A stretch of 64,000 nucleotides of DNA, taken from NCBI GenBank assembly GCA_032654645.1, contig JAULAW010000005.1, positions 620,001 through 684,000 of the forward strand, in the 5' to 3' direction. A program made the translations under genes and the position numbers. The notes beneath the pieces were generated by a model. That model was not told the DNA's origin, made no database searches, and saw only the letters and a list, made by a program, of their open reading frames with translations. Positions 14,313 to 20,581 of this stretch are shown piece by piece (position 1 is the first letter of the stretch; each line of letters opens with the position of its first letter). The DNA is from CAITJF01 sp032654645 (lineage in GTDB: Bacteria; Pseudomonadota; Gammaproteobacteria; Burkholderiales; Gallionellaceae).

Positions 14313-16868
14313 ATGAGCGAAAATTTTTATATACGCAAAGTGGCGGTGCTGGGCGCGGGGGTGATGGGCGCGCAGATTGCCGCGCACCTGGTCAACGCCA
14401 ATGTCGAGACGCTGCTGTTCGAATTGCCCGCGAAAGAGGGTGACCCCAACGGCAACGTGAATAAGGCGCTGGAAGGCCTGAAAAAGCTCGATCCCGCGCC
14501 GCTCGCCAGCCCAGCCAAGCTCACCTGCATCCAGCCCGCCAACTACGAACAGCACCTGGAAAAATTGCGCGAGTGCGATCTGGTGATCGAGGCCATTGCC
14601 GAGCGCATGGACTGGAAATCCGATCTGTACCGCAAGGTCGCGCCCCATCTGGGCGAACACAGCATCTTCGCCAGCAACACCTCCGGGCTGTCCATCAATC
14701 AACTGGCGCAGGCGTTCCCAGAAAATTTGCGCCATCGCTTCTGCGGCATCCATTTCTTCAACCCGCCGCGCTACATGCATCTGGTCGAACTGATTCCCTG
14801 CACCGGCACCGAGGCGGCGCTGCTTGACCAACTGGAAGAGTTTCTCGTGTCCACGCTGGGCAAAGGAGTCGTGCGCGCCAAGGATACGCCCAACTTTATC
14901 GCTAACCGTATAGGCGTGTTTTCCATGCTCGCCACCAAACACCACGCGCAGGCATTCAACCTCGGCTTCGACACCGTGGATGCGCTGACCGGGCGCTATC
15001 TCGGGCGCCCCAAGAGCGCCACCTTCCGCACGCTGGACGTGGTCGGTCTCGACGTGTTTGCGCACGTGGTCAACACCATGCGCGAAAACCTGACGGATGA
15101 CCCGTGGCACAAGCATTTCGAGCTGCCGGCCTGGTTCAGCTATCTGGTGAATCAGGGTGCGCTGGGGCAGAAAACCAAGCGCGGCATCTACCAGAAAATC
15201 GGCAAGGAAATCCATGTGCTCGATCTGCACACCAAGGAATATCGCCTGTCCGATGCCAAGGTGGACGACGGCGTGAAAGACATCCTGCGCGAGCGCGACT
15301 GGGCGAAGAAACTCGCCGGGTTGCGCGGCAATCCGCACCCGCAGGCACAATTTTTGTGGGCGACGTTCCGCGATGTGTTCCATTATTGCGCGCTGCAACT
15401 GGAGCACATCGCCGACAACGCGCGCGATCTGGATCTGGCGGTACGCTGGGGCTTCGGCTGGGACAGCGGCCCGTTTGAAATCTGGCAGGCGGCGGGCTGG
15501 CAGCAAGTGGCAGGCTGGATCAGCGCGGACATCGCAGCAGACAAGGCGATGGCCAGCGCCCCGCTGCCCGCATGGGCGACTGAGACGAACCGCACCGGCG
15601 TCCACACCCCGCAAGGCTCCTTCGCACCCTCTCCCCCAACCCCTCTCCCCTGGGGAGAGGGTGGAGCGCAGCGGAGGGAGAGGGAGCAGCAGTATCAACC
15701 CCGCTCCATCCTCCCCGTCTATCGCCGCCAACTTTTTCCCGACCGACTGCTCGGCGAACCCGTGCAATACGGCGAAACCATTTTCGAGACCGCCGACGTG
15801 CGTCTATGGCACACCGGCGACGACATCGCCATCCTCAGCTTCAAAACCAAGATGCACGCCATCAGCAACGAAGTGCTGGACGGCATATTGCTTGCAATTA
15901 CCGAAGCCGAGGCGCGCTTCCGGGCGCTGGTCATCTGGCAAATCGAAGCGCCGTTCTCCGCCGGAGCGCACTTGCTGCAACTGATGCAGGGCGTGCAGGA
16001 AAGCAGCGAAGCGCCGCCTTCCGGGTTGTTCGACAAATTCAAGGGCGCGGCACAGCGGGTGAAATACACCGTCGCGGGCGGCGGCGGGTTGGGCGAAGTG
16101 CTCAACGCTGCAACGGGCCACGTGCCGCGCGTGGAAGACGTGGTCGCCAAATTCCAGCAGGTGTCGCAACGCCTGAAATACGCGCAGGTGCCCACCATCG
16201 CGGCGGTGTACGGAATGGCGCTCGGCGGCGGCTGCGAATTCTCTATCCACTGCACCCGCATTGTTGCAGCGCTGGAAACCTACATTGGCCTGGTGGAGGT
16301 CGGCGTCGGCGTATTGCCCGCAGGCGGCGGCTGCAAGGAAATGGCGTTACGCGCAGCACAGGAAGCGCGTTATCTTTCGGGTGGAGGGGGCGGCGACATC
16401 TTTCCACACCTCAAGCGCTACTTCCAGAACATCGCCACGGGCGAAGTCGCCAAGAGCGCCGAACTCGCGCGCGACATGGGCTACCTGCGCCCGTCAGACC
16501 GCATCGTGCTCAACCAGTATGAACTGCTGCACGTCGCCAAGGAAGAAGCCCGCGCGCTCACCGCCACCGCCTACCGCCCGCCACTCGCGCCGCGCCAGAT
16601 TCCGGTTGCAGGCAGACCCGGCATCGCCACCCTCAAGGCCGCAATGATCAACATGCTCGAAGGCGGCTTCATTTCCGAGCACGATTACAACATCGGCTGC
16701 CGTATCGCCGAAACCCTATGCGGCGGCGATGTGGAAGCGGGCTGTATGGTGGACGAACAGTGGCTGCTTGATCTGGAGCGTAAGCACTTCATGGAACTGC
16801 TGGCGACGGACAAGACCAGGGCGCGCGTGGAGTACATGCTGAAGAACGGGAAGCCGTTAAGAAATTAA
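14313..16868 (+). CDS. 3-hydroxyacyl-CoA dehydrogenase / enoyl-CoA hydratase fusion (FadN type)
   Basis: Performs the hydration and NAD-dependent oxidation steps of beta-oxidation. Domain order is the reverse of E. coli FadB: the Rossmann dehydrogenase comes first (VAVLGAGVMGAQIAAHL, residues 9-25; catalytic-type His147 in HFFNPPRYMHLVELIP; then two C-terminal dehydrogenase domains), and the crotonase domain last (oxyanion-hole GMALGGGCE near 633-641). At 851 aa it is longer than usual (about 790-800). Part of the excess is a low-complexity segment at about 439-460 that coincides with a CTCTCCC repeat and seems inserted in frame. RBS GGAG precedes ATG 14313. The 3' 235 nt recur downstream as diverged partial copies. 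No thiolase gene follows. Confidence 0.93.
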   Translation: MSENFYIRKVAVLGAGVMGAQIAAHLVNANVETLLFELPAKEGDPNGNVNKALEGLKKLDPAPLASPAKLTCIQPANYEQHLEKLRECDLVIEAIAERMDWKSDLYRKVAPHLGEHSIFASNTSGLSINQLAQAFPENLRHRFCGIHFFNPPRYMHLVELIPCTGTEAALLDQLEEFLVSTLGKGVVRAKDTPNFIANRIGVFSMLATKHHAQAFNLGFDTVDALTGRYLGRPKSATFRTLDVVGLDVFAHVVNTMRENLTDDPWHKHFELPAWFSYLVNQGALGQKTKRGIYQKIGKEIHVLDLHTKEYRLSDAKVDDGVKDILRERDWAKKLAGLRGNPHPQAQFLWATFRDVFHYCALQLEHIADNARDLDLAVRWGFGWDSGPFEIWQAAGWQQVAGWISADIAADKAMASAPLPAWATETNRTGVHTPQGSFAPSPPTPLPWGEGGAQRREREQQYQPRSILPVYRRQLFPDRLLGEPVQYGETIFETADVRLWHTGDDIAILSFKTKMHAISNEVLDGILLAITEAEARFRALVIWQIEAPFSAGAHLLQLMQGVQESSEAPPSGLFDKFKGAAQRVKYTVAGGGGLGEVLNAATGHVPRVEDVVAKFQQVSQRLKYAQVPTIAAVYGMALGGGCEFSIHCTRIVAALETYIGLVEVGVGVLPAGGGCKEMALRAAQEARYLSGGGGGDIFPHLKRYFQNIATGEVAKSAELARDMGYLRPSDRIVLNQYELLHVAKEEARALTATAYRPPLAPRQIPVAGRPGIATLKAAMINMLEGGFISEHDYNIGCRIAETLCGGDVEAGCMVDEQWLLDLERKHFMELLATDKTRARVEYMLKNGKPLRN
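15627..15692. repeat. CCCTCTCCC/GGGAGAGGG palindromic repeat inside the FadN-like gene
   Basis: The stretch has nested palindromes CCCTCTCCC ... GGGGAGAGGG and a second GGGAGAGGG. It is typical of intergenic repeats but here is translated in frame as a Pro/Gly/Arg-rich insert (APSPPTPLPWGEGGAQRRER) between the dehydrogenase and crotonase domains. Confidence 0.65.
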
Positions 16869-16871
16869 ATC

Positions 16872-16895
16872 GTAGGGGCGTATGGCAATACGCCC
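16872..16895 (+). repeat. REP element (GTAGGGGCGTATGG family), copy 1
   Basis: A 24-nt unit beginning GTAGGGGCGTATGGCAATAC, three nt after the fadN stop codon. The same 24 nt occur at 20195-20218, inverted at 20259-20282, and at 20497-20520, with a symmetric variant at 19891-19917. All lie near a RAYT gene. Confidence 0.8.
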
Positions 16896-16897
16896 GA

Positions 16898-16926
16898 TTG
16901 CCTGTGCAAAGCAGCCAGCGTAGAAT
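16898..16926 (+). promoter_or_regulatory. promoter for the Phd/VapC operon
   Basis: TTGCCT (16898-16903) and TAGAAT (16921-16926) are separated by exactly 17 nt, and the antitoxin start codon follows 30 nt later. The -35 abuts the REP element, so the operon has its own promoter independent of fadN. Predicted by eye. Confidence 0.65.
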
Positions 16927-16956
16927 GTGACCACACTTTAAGAAAGTAGGCTCATC

Positions 16957-17217
16957 ATGCAAGCAAGCATCCGTGAATTGAAGGCGCACCTGAGCGAATA
17001 CATCCGTCAGGTAACAGCGGGCGAAACCGTGACCATCAGCGTCCACAATCGCCCGGTCGCGCAAATCGTGCCGATCAAGCGGCAAACCACGCTGGACGAT
17101 CTGGCGGCACAGCCCGGCATCTCATGGAACGGCGGCAAGGCAGTCGGCCTCCCGCGAGGCGAGAAGCTGCCGGTCGGCGTGAGTTTGTCCGGTTGGGTTG
17201 CCGAGGATCGGCGTTGA
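16957..17217 (+). CDS. type II antitoxin, Phd/YefM family
   Basis: An 86-residue protein. The N-terminal part (MQASIRELKAHLSEYIRQVTAGETVTISVHNRPVAQIVPI) is the DNA-binding dimerisation fold of Phd/YefM antitoxins, which hold a partner toxin inactive and repress their own operon. The C-terminal part (about 50-86, ISWNGGKAVGLPRGEKLPVG) would wrap the toxin. AGTAGG is the probable ribosome site. Its stop overlaps the TTG start of the PIN toxin gene by four nt. The pair sits exactly between the genuine fadN gene and a second copy of the fadN 3' end. Confidence 0.9.
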   Translation: MQASIRELKAHLSEYIRQVTAGETVTISVHNRPVAQIVPIKRQTTLDDLAAQPGISWNGGKAVGLPRGEKLPVGVSLSGWVAEDRR

Positions 17218-17639
17218 TCCTCTATCTGGACACGTCGGCCTGGGTGAAGCTTTACGTGCATGAACTTGGCTCCAAGGAATTGCGCGCATACATCAACAAG
17301 GCGGAAACATTGGCGGCATCGGTCGTCGCCTACCCGGAAGCGCGCGCCGCATTCGCCCGGCTCAAGGCGCAAGGTATCTCCACCGAAGTGAAACACCAGC
17401 AGCGCTTGGCACAACTCAACCTCGATTGGGAAAATATGCTGCGCATCGAACTGGTTCCGGCTGTAGTGCGCACTGCGGGCGATCTTGCCGAAGTGTACGG
17501 ATTGCGCGGCTTCGATGCTATCCATCTGGCAAGTGCGCTGTGGCTGAAAGAAAAAACCAGCACGCCGCTGAGTTTTGCTGTATTCGACCAGCGTTTGCGG
17601 GTAGCCGTCGAGCGGGCAGGTCTGACGGTTGTGCCGTGA
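17214..17639 (+). CDS. vapC: type II toxin, PIN-domain ribonuclease (VapC family)
   Basis: A 141-residue PIN-domain protein. Acidic active-site residues fit the VapC pattern: Asp6 (LILYLDTSAWVK), Glu42 (AYPEARAAF), Asp101 (GFDAIHLASA) and Asp125 (AVFDQRL). Such toxins are Mg-dependent RNases that usually cut tRNA or rRNA. The most likely start is TTG 17214, which overlaps the antitoxin stop TGA (17215-17217), giving the usual short N-terminus before the first beta strand; upstream in-frame starts lie within the antitoxin gene. The stop codon is only two nt before the second fadN 3'-end copy, so the toxin gene and that copy form a sharp junction. Confidence 0.9.
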   Translation: MILYLDTSAWVKLYVHELGSKELRAYINKAETLAASVVAYPEARAAFARLKAQGISTEVKHQQRLAQLNLDWENMLRIELVPAVVRTAGDLAEVYGLRGFDAIHLASALWLKEKTSTPLSFAVFDQRLRVAVERAGLTVVP

Positions 17640-17641
17640 TT

Positions 17642-17785
17642 GGCGATGTGGAAGCGGGGTGTATGGTGGACGAGCAATGGCTGCTTGATCTGGAGCGGCA
17701 TCACTTCATGGAATTGCTGGCGACGGAGAAAACCCGTGATCGCGTGGAGTATATGTTGAAGAATGGGAAACCGTTGCGGAATTGA
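17642..17785 (+). pseudogene. partial copy 2 of the fadN 3' end (C-terminal 47 codons)
   Basis: These 144 nt align without gaps to the last 144 nt of the FadN-like gene (16725-16868), with 21 mismatches by hand count (about 85% identity). Most are synonymous: only three of 47 residues differ, and the frame ends with the same GKPLRN and a stop. No start codon or ribosome site belongs to it. The low amino-acid divergence means it came from a functional gene, not from neutral decay. It begins two nt after the vapC stop and is followed by the higBA operon. Confidence 0.9.
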
Positions 17786-17810
17786 TGGGAACCGCCGCTC
17801 TTGTAAAGTG

Positions 17811-17823
17811 TCATGTTACATGA
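17811..17823. promoter_or_regulatory. perfect inverted repeat ahead of higB, probable HigA operator
   Basis: TCATG-TTA-CATGA, 13 nt before the higB ATG; TTGTAA at 17801-17806 is a possible -35. HigA antitoxins bind palindromes overlapping their promoter, so this is the likely autoregulatory site. Inferred from position and symmetry. Confidence 0.5.
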
Positions 17824-17835
17824 TAAGGTTTGACC

Positions 17836-18114
17836 ATGATCAAAAGTTTTCGGCACAAGGGCGTTCAGCGGTTCTTTGAAACCGGAAGCAAAGCCGGCAT
17901 CCAGTCCCAGCATGAACGAAGGCTGCGCTTGCAGTTATCTCGTCTGGACGATGCTAATACAGCTAAAGACATGGACGCGCCGGGATGGAAACTGCACCGG
18001 CTCAAGGGTGAATTGAAAAATCACTGGTCAGTCTGGGTGGACGGGAATTGGCGGCTCACTTTCACTTTTGAGGGCAAGGATGCGGTGCTGGTGGATTACC
18101 AGGACTATCACTAG
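17836..18114 (+). CDS. higB: type II toxin, HigB/RelE-family mRNA interferase
   Basis: A 92-residue basic protein, MIKSFRHKGVQRFFETGSKAG at the start and the WSVWVDGNWRLTFTFEGKDAVLVDYQDYH ending that marks the HigB (killer protein) branch of the RelE superfamily. These toxins bind the ribosome and cut mRNA during translation. Gene order toxin-first, antitoxin-second is characteristic of higBA. ATG 17836 is preceded by AAGG. The operon lies between copies 2 and 3 of the fadN 3' end. Confidence 0.92.
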   Translation: MIKSFRHKGVQRFFETGSKAGIQSQHERRLRLQLSRLDDANTAKDMDAPGWKLHRLKGELKNHWSVWVDGNWRLTFTFEGKDAVLVDYQDYH

Positions 18115-18130
18115 ATGTTAGGAGGCAACG

Positions 18131-18415
18131 ATGGCTCGAATGTTTAACCCACCTCACCCGGGAGAGGTATTGCGGGAATTTCTGCCGGAAGACATGACGC
18201 TGGAAGAAGTGGCGCAGCGTCTGGGTGTTTCGCGCGTTCACCTGTCCCGAGTACTCAACGGTCACTCTGCGATCACTGCCGAAATGGCGATGCGTCTGGG
18301 CCTGCTGACAGGCACGTCTCCCGAATCCTGGCTGGCAAGCCAGATGAAATGGGGCTTGTGGCAAGTCTCACAAAAACCTTTGCCACCTGTGCAGCCGCTG
18401 AGGAGGGTTGCATAG
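18131..18415 (+). CDS. higA: type II antitoxin, HigA/VapI family (HTH)
   Basis: A 94-residue protein with an Xre-type helix-turn-helix (MTLEEVAQRLGVSRVHLSRVLNG, about residues 21-44) and the family opening NPPHPGEVLREFLPEDM, followed by AITAEMAMRLG and SPESWLASQMKWGLW. HigA neutralises HigB and represses the operon, probably at the palindrome 17811-17823. An excellent ribosome site, AGGAGG (18119-18124), precedes the ATG. It starts 16 nt after higB. The stop lies 15 nt before copy 3 of the fadN 3' end. Confidence 0.92.
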   Translation: MARMFNPPHPGEVLREFLPEDMTLEEVAQRLGVSRVHLSRVLNGHSAITAEMAMRLGLLTGTSPESWLASQMKWGLWQVSQKPLPPVQPLRRVA

Positions 18416-18430
18416 GCATAGCTGTTTCGG

Positions 18431-18665
18431 CAAGGCCGCGATGATCAACATGCTCGAAGTCGGCTTTATCTCCGAGCACGACTACAACATCGGCTGCCGC
18501 ATCGCCGAAACCCTATGCGGCGGCGATGTGGATGCGGGCAGTCTGGTCGATGAAGATTGGCTGCTCGATCTGGAGCGGCGTAACTTCATGGAGTTGCTGG
18601 CGACCGAGAAGACGCAGGCGCGCGTCGAGTACATGCTGAAGAACGGGCAGCCGTTGCGGAATTAG
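18431..18665 (+). pseudogene. partial copy 3 of the fadN 3' end (C-terminal 77 codons)
   Basis: These 235 nt align gap-free to 16634-16868 of the FadN-like gene with about 32 mismatches (about 86% identity), mostly synonymous; ten of 77 residues differ, all conservative or at variable sites. The copy keeps an open frame to its own TAG. An internal ATG (18441) would encode 74 residues, but no ribosome site precedes it; AGGAGGG (18401-18407) directly abuts an in-frame TTG (18408) and might allow some translation. It starts 91 nt further upstream in fadN than copy 2 does. Confidence 0.9.
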
Positions 18666-18711
18666 GGTGATTCGATAATCAAAAATTGTTATTCTGGAAA
18701 ATGTAATCATT

Positions 18712-19518
18712 ATGGTATCCCCACGATTAGTCGCAAAAATTGAGTCAGAAGAGCCAACACTTCGATTAGCTGTTCTAATTGATGCAGACAACGCGCAAGC
18801 TGCGGTCATAGAAGGACTTCTGGCAGAAATTGCAAGATTCGGTGAGGCAACCGTGAAGCGCATATACGGCGATTTCACCGCTTCAACTAGTTCTTCATGG
18901 AAGAAGGTGTTACAGCGTTACGCAATTAAGCCTGTTCAGCAGTTTGCGTACACGACCGGAAAGAACGCTACTGACAGTACGCTAATCATCGATGCGATGG
19001 ATTTGTTGTACACACGAAAATTCGATGGATTTTGCCTGATTACTAGCGACAGTGATTTCACCGGTCTTGCAATGCGAATACGCGAAGAAGGACTCACCGT
19101 TCTGGGTTTTGGTGAAAAGAAAACACCGGAAGCATTTCGTAATGCTTGCCACAAGTTTGTGTTCACAGAAGTTCTTCGCCCAAGCACGTCAGCCGAGCCA
19201 CTTGCACAATCATCAAAAGTTGAAAGTGAACAAAAGTCAGTTCCACCTTCAGCATTTACTGAAGCAATTGAACCAAAACTTGAGTTCCCCAAAAGATTTG
19301 TTCTTACTGCTCTTGAGCAATCAATTGATGACGCTGGCTGGGCGCATCTTGGAACGTTTGGGAGTTACCTTACTAAGCTACAACCCGACTTTGACTCTAG
19401 ATTGTACGGCTACAAGAAACTATCGGATCTCGTCAAAGCCAAGCCGGAAATATTTTTGACTGAGGAACGACAAGCGCCAGGGGCGAATCAAAAGGTTTTG
19501 TACTTGCGTGCGAAGTAG
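18712..19518 (+). CDS. NYN-domain nuclease with C-terminal LOTUS/OST-HTH domain
   Basis: A 268-residue protein of LabA/limkain-b1 type. The NYN (PIN-like) domain spans about 18-155: VLIDADNAQ (Asp24, Asp26), DSTLIIDAMDLLY (Asp88, Asp94) and LITSDSDF (Asp113, Asp115) give the acidic metal-binding set of these RNases. After a Ser/Pro/Glu-rich linker (about 157-190), residues 193-268 resemble a LOTUS/OST-HTH RNA-binding domain (FVLTALEQSIDDAGWAHLGTFGSYL ... LYGYKKLSDLVKAKPEIFL). Codon use and upstream DNA are clearly more AT-rich than the neighbours, suggesting transfer. The biological target is unknown; RNA cleavage is the family expectation. Confidence 0.85.
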   Translation: MVSPRLVAKIESEEPTLRLAVLIDADNAQAAVIEGLLAEIARFGEATVKRIYGDFTASTSSSWKKVLQRYAIKPVQQFAYTTGKNATDSTLIIDAMDLLYTRKFDGFCLITSDSDFTGLAMRIREEGLTVLGFGEKKTPEAFRNACHKFVFTEVLRPSTSAEPLAQSSKVESEQKSVPPSAFTEAIEPKLEFPKRFVLTALEQSIDDAGWAHLGTFGSYLTKLQPDFDSRLYGYKKLSDLVKAKPEIFLTEERQAPGANQKVLYLRAK

Positions 19519-19603
19519 CAGCGATAAGGGGTCAGCATCGGAATAATTTTACGATGTTGTGAGTGATTGGGTAACGTCCCCCGTTTTGTTGAGGAGCTAT
19601 AAA

Positions 19604-19894
19604 GTGAATCGTGCACAAACATTGCAACTGCTGACCGAACACAAGCCGGTATTGGCGCAACGCTTTTGCGTTGAGCGTCTGGCCTTGTTCGGCTCGGTTG
19701 TGCGCGATGCCGCGAAGGAAGGCAGCGACGTGGATGTGCTGGTTGCATTCGATGGGCCTGCGACTTCCGCGCGCTACTTCGGGGTGCAGTTTTATCTGGA
19801 AGATTTGTTGGGTGTGCCTGTCGATCTGGTGACGGAGAAAGCCTTGCGTCCAGAGTTGCGGCCATTCATTGAAAAGGAGGCGGTGCATGTGTAG
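19604..19894 (+). CDS. MNT-type nucleotidyltransferase (MntA-like antitoxin), orphan
   Basis: A 96-residue minimal nucleotidyltransferase. The motif GS-X10-DXD is intact: Gly30-Ser31 in LALFGSVVRD and Asp42/Asp44 in GSDVDVLV. Proteins of this size act as antitoxins that AMPylate a HEPN-domain toxin (HepT). GTG 19604 is preferred, because GAGGAG (19591-19596) stands seven nt upstream. The ending RPELRPFIEKEAVHV is usual for the family, so the protein looks complete; its TAG stop overlaps the first bases of a REP palindrome. No HEPN gene is found on either side, which makes it an orphan. Confidence 0.85.
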   Translation: MNRAQTLQLLTEHKPVLAQRFCVERLALFGSVVRDAAKEGSDVDVLVAFDGPATSARYFGVQFYLEDLLGVPVDLVTEKALRPELRPFIEKEAVHV

Positions 19895-19917
19895 GGGCGT
19901 ATGCCATACGCCCCTAC
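19891..19917. repeat. symmetric REP element overlapping the MNT stop codon
   Basis: A 27-nt palindrome with two perfect 13-nt arms (GTAGGGGCGTATG and its complement) around one C. Related to the 24-nt REP units nearby. It sits between the MNT gene and the RAYT gene and contributes the MNT stop TAG (19892-19894). Confidence 0.8.
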
Positions 19918-20194
19918 GGAAGACAAGAACATGACCGATCAACCAGACGGGCGTCACCGTCGCAGCATTCGTTTGAAGGGATATGATTATTCACAGGCCG
20001 GGGCGTATTTTGTGACTATTTGTGCCTATCGCAGGGAATGTTTGTTGGGTGAAATCGAGAATGGCCTTATGCGATTGAACGAGTTTGGAGAAATCGTAGC
20101 GTCGGAATGGATAAGGTCGGCGGAGGTTCGAGCGGAAATCGAATGCGGTGAATTCGTGGTGATGCCGAATCATTTTCACGGCATTGTCCGCATC

Positions 20195-20282
20195 GTAGGG
20201 GCGTATGGCAATACGCCCATTTACCACGATGAAAAAAAATGGCGTATTCACACGACAAGGGCGTATTGCCATACGCCCCTAC
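20195..20282. repeat. REPIN: two inverted 24-nt REP units inside the RAYT gene
   Basis: Unit 20195-20218 and its exact reverse complement 20259-20282 flank 40 nt that include the A8 run. Read in frame they give GAYGNTP-like peptides between the HUH motif and the C-terminal tyrosine region of the transposase. Confidence 0.85.
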
Positions 20283-20496
20283 GTCGCCATCGCGCAATGT
20301 TGGGGCAATGATGCGCGGATTTAAAGGTGCTGCAAGCAGACGTATCAATGAAATTCGCAACACACCCGGCGCTCTGGTATGGCAGCGAAATTATCATGAA
20401 CACGTCATCCGTAACGATGACGATTACAACCGCATCGCCGAATATGTCGTCAACAACCCGAACCGATGGATGGAAGATTCGTTACATCCATTATTC

Positions 20497-20520
20497 GTAG
20501 GGGCGTATGGCAATACGCCC
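20497..20520 (+). repeat. REP element at the 3' end of the RAYT gene
   Basis: Exact match to the 24-nt unit at 20195-20218, translated as VGAYGNTP near the C-terminus of the RAYT second frame. Confidence 0.8.
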
Positions 20521-20581
20521 GAACCCCATTCATCCTACCACTCGTAACATTCTTTACCCTTTTTACGCGGCGCCAGCGGGC

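Larger units (their letters stand above)
19931..20547 (+). pseudogene. REP-associated tyrosine transposase (RAYT, Y1_Tnp) split at an A8 run
   Basis: RAYTs are IS200-like single-strand HUH transposases linked to REP repeats. The first frame (from ATG 19931) has RSIRLKGYDYSQAGAYFVTICAYRRE and the metal-binding VVMPNHFHGIVRIV (HXH). The second (from the A-run to TAA 20545-20547) has INEIRNTPGALVWQRNYHEHVIRNDDDYNRIAEYVVNNP, with the catalytic-type tyrosine region. They are in different frames; a -1 shift exactly in the A8 run at 20232-20239 would join them to about 205 aa, since the -1 frame has a stop just before the run. Three REP units lie within the coding span. Either a homopolymer mutation or recoding explains the split. 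Confidence 0.8.

Noticed and set aside
14055..15767. 570-codon open frame antisense to fadL and the FadN-like gene
   Set aside because: Mirror of a strongly coding, GC-rich sense gene; the translation is low in complexity, without family motifs, and the sense strand encodes complete, motif-bearing proteins.
17124..17213. Upstream in-frame extension of VapC
   Set aside because: Lies inside the antitoxin gene and adds an Arg/Gly-rich leader not seen in PIN toxins; the TTG/TGA overlap start fits the family.
16957..18665. TA array as an integron or phage satellite
   Set aside because: No integrase, no attC-like or att sites, no phage or satellite genes; the duplicated DNA is the 3' end of fadN itself.
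19891..20520. REP repeats near the RAYT considered as a CRISPR array
   Set aside because: Units are palindromic, irregularly spaced (about 40 to 280 nt), in both orientations, with no cas genes.
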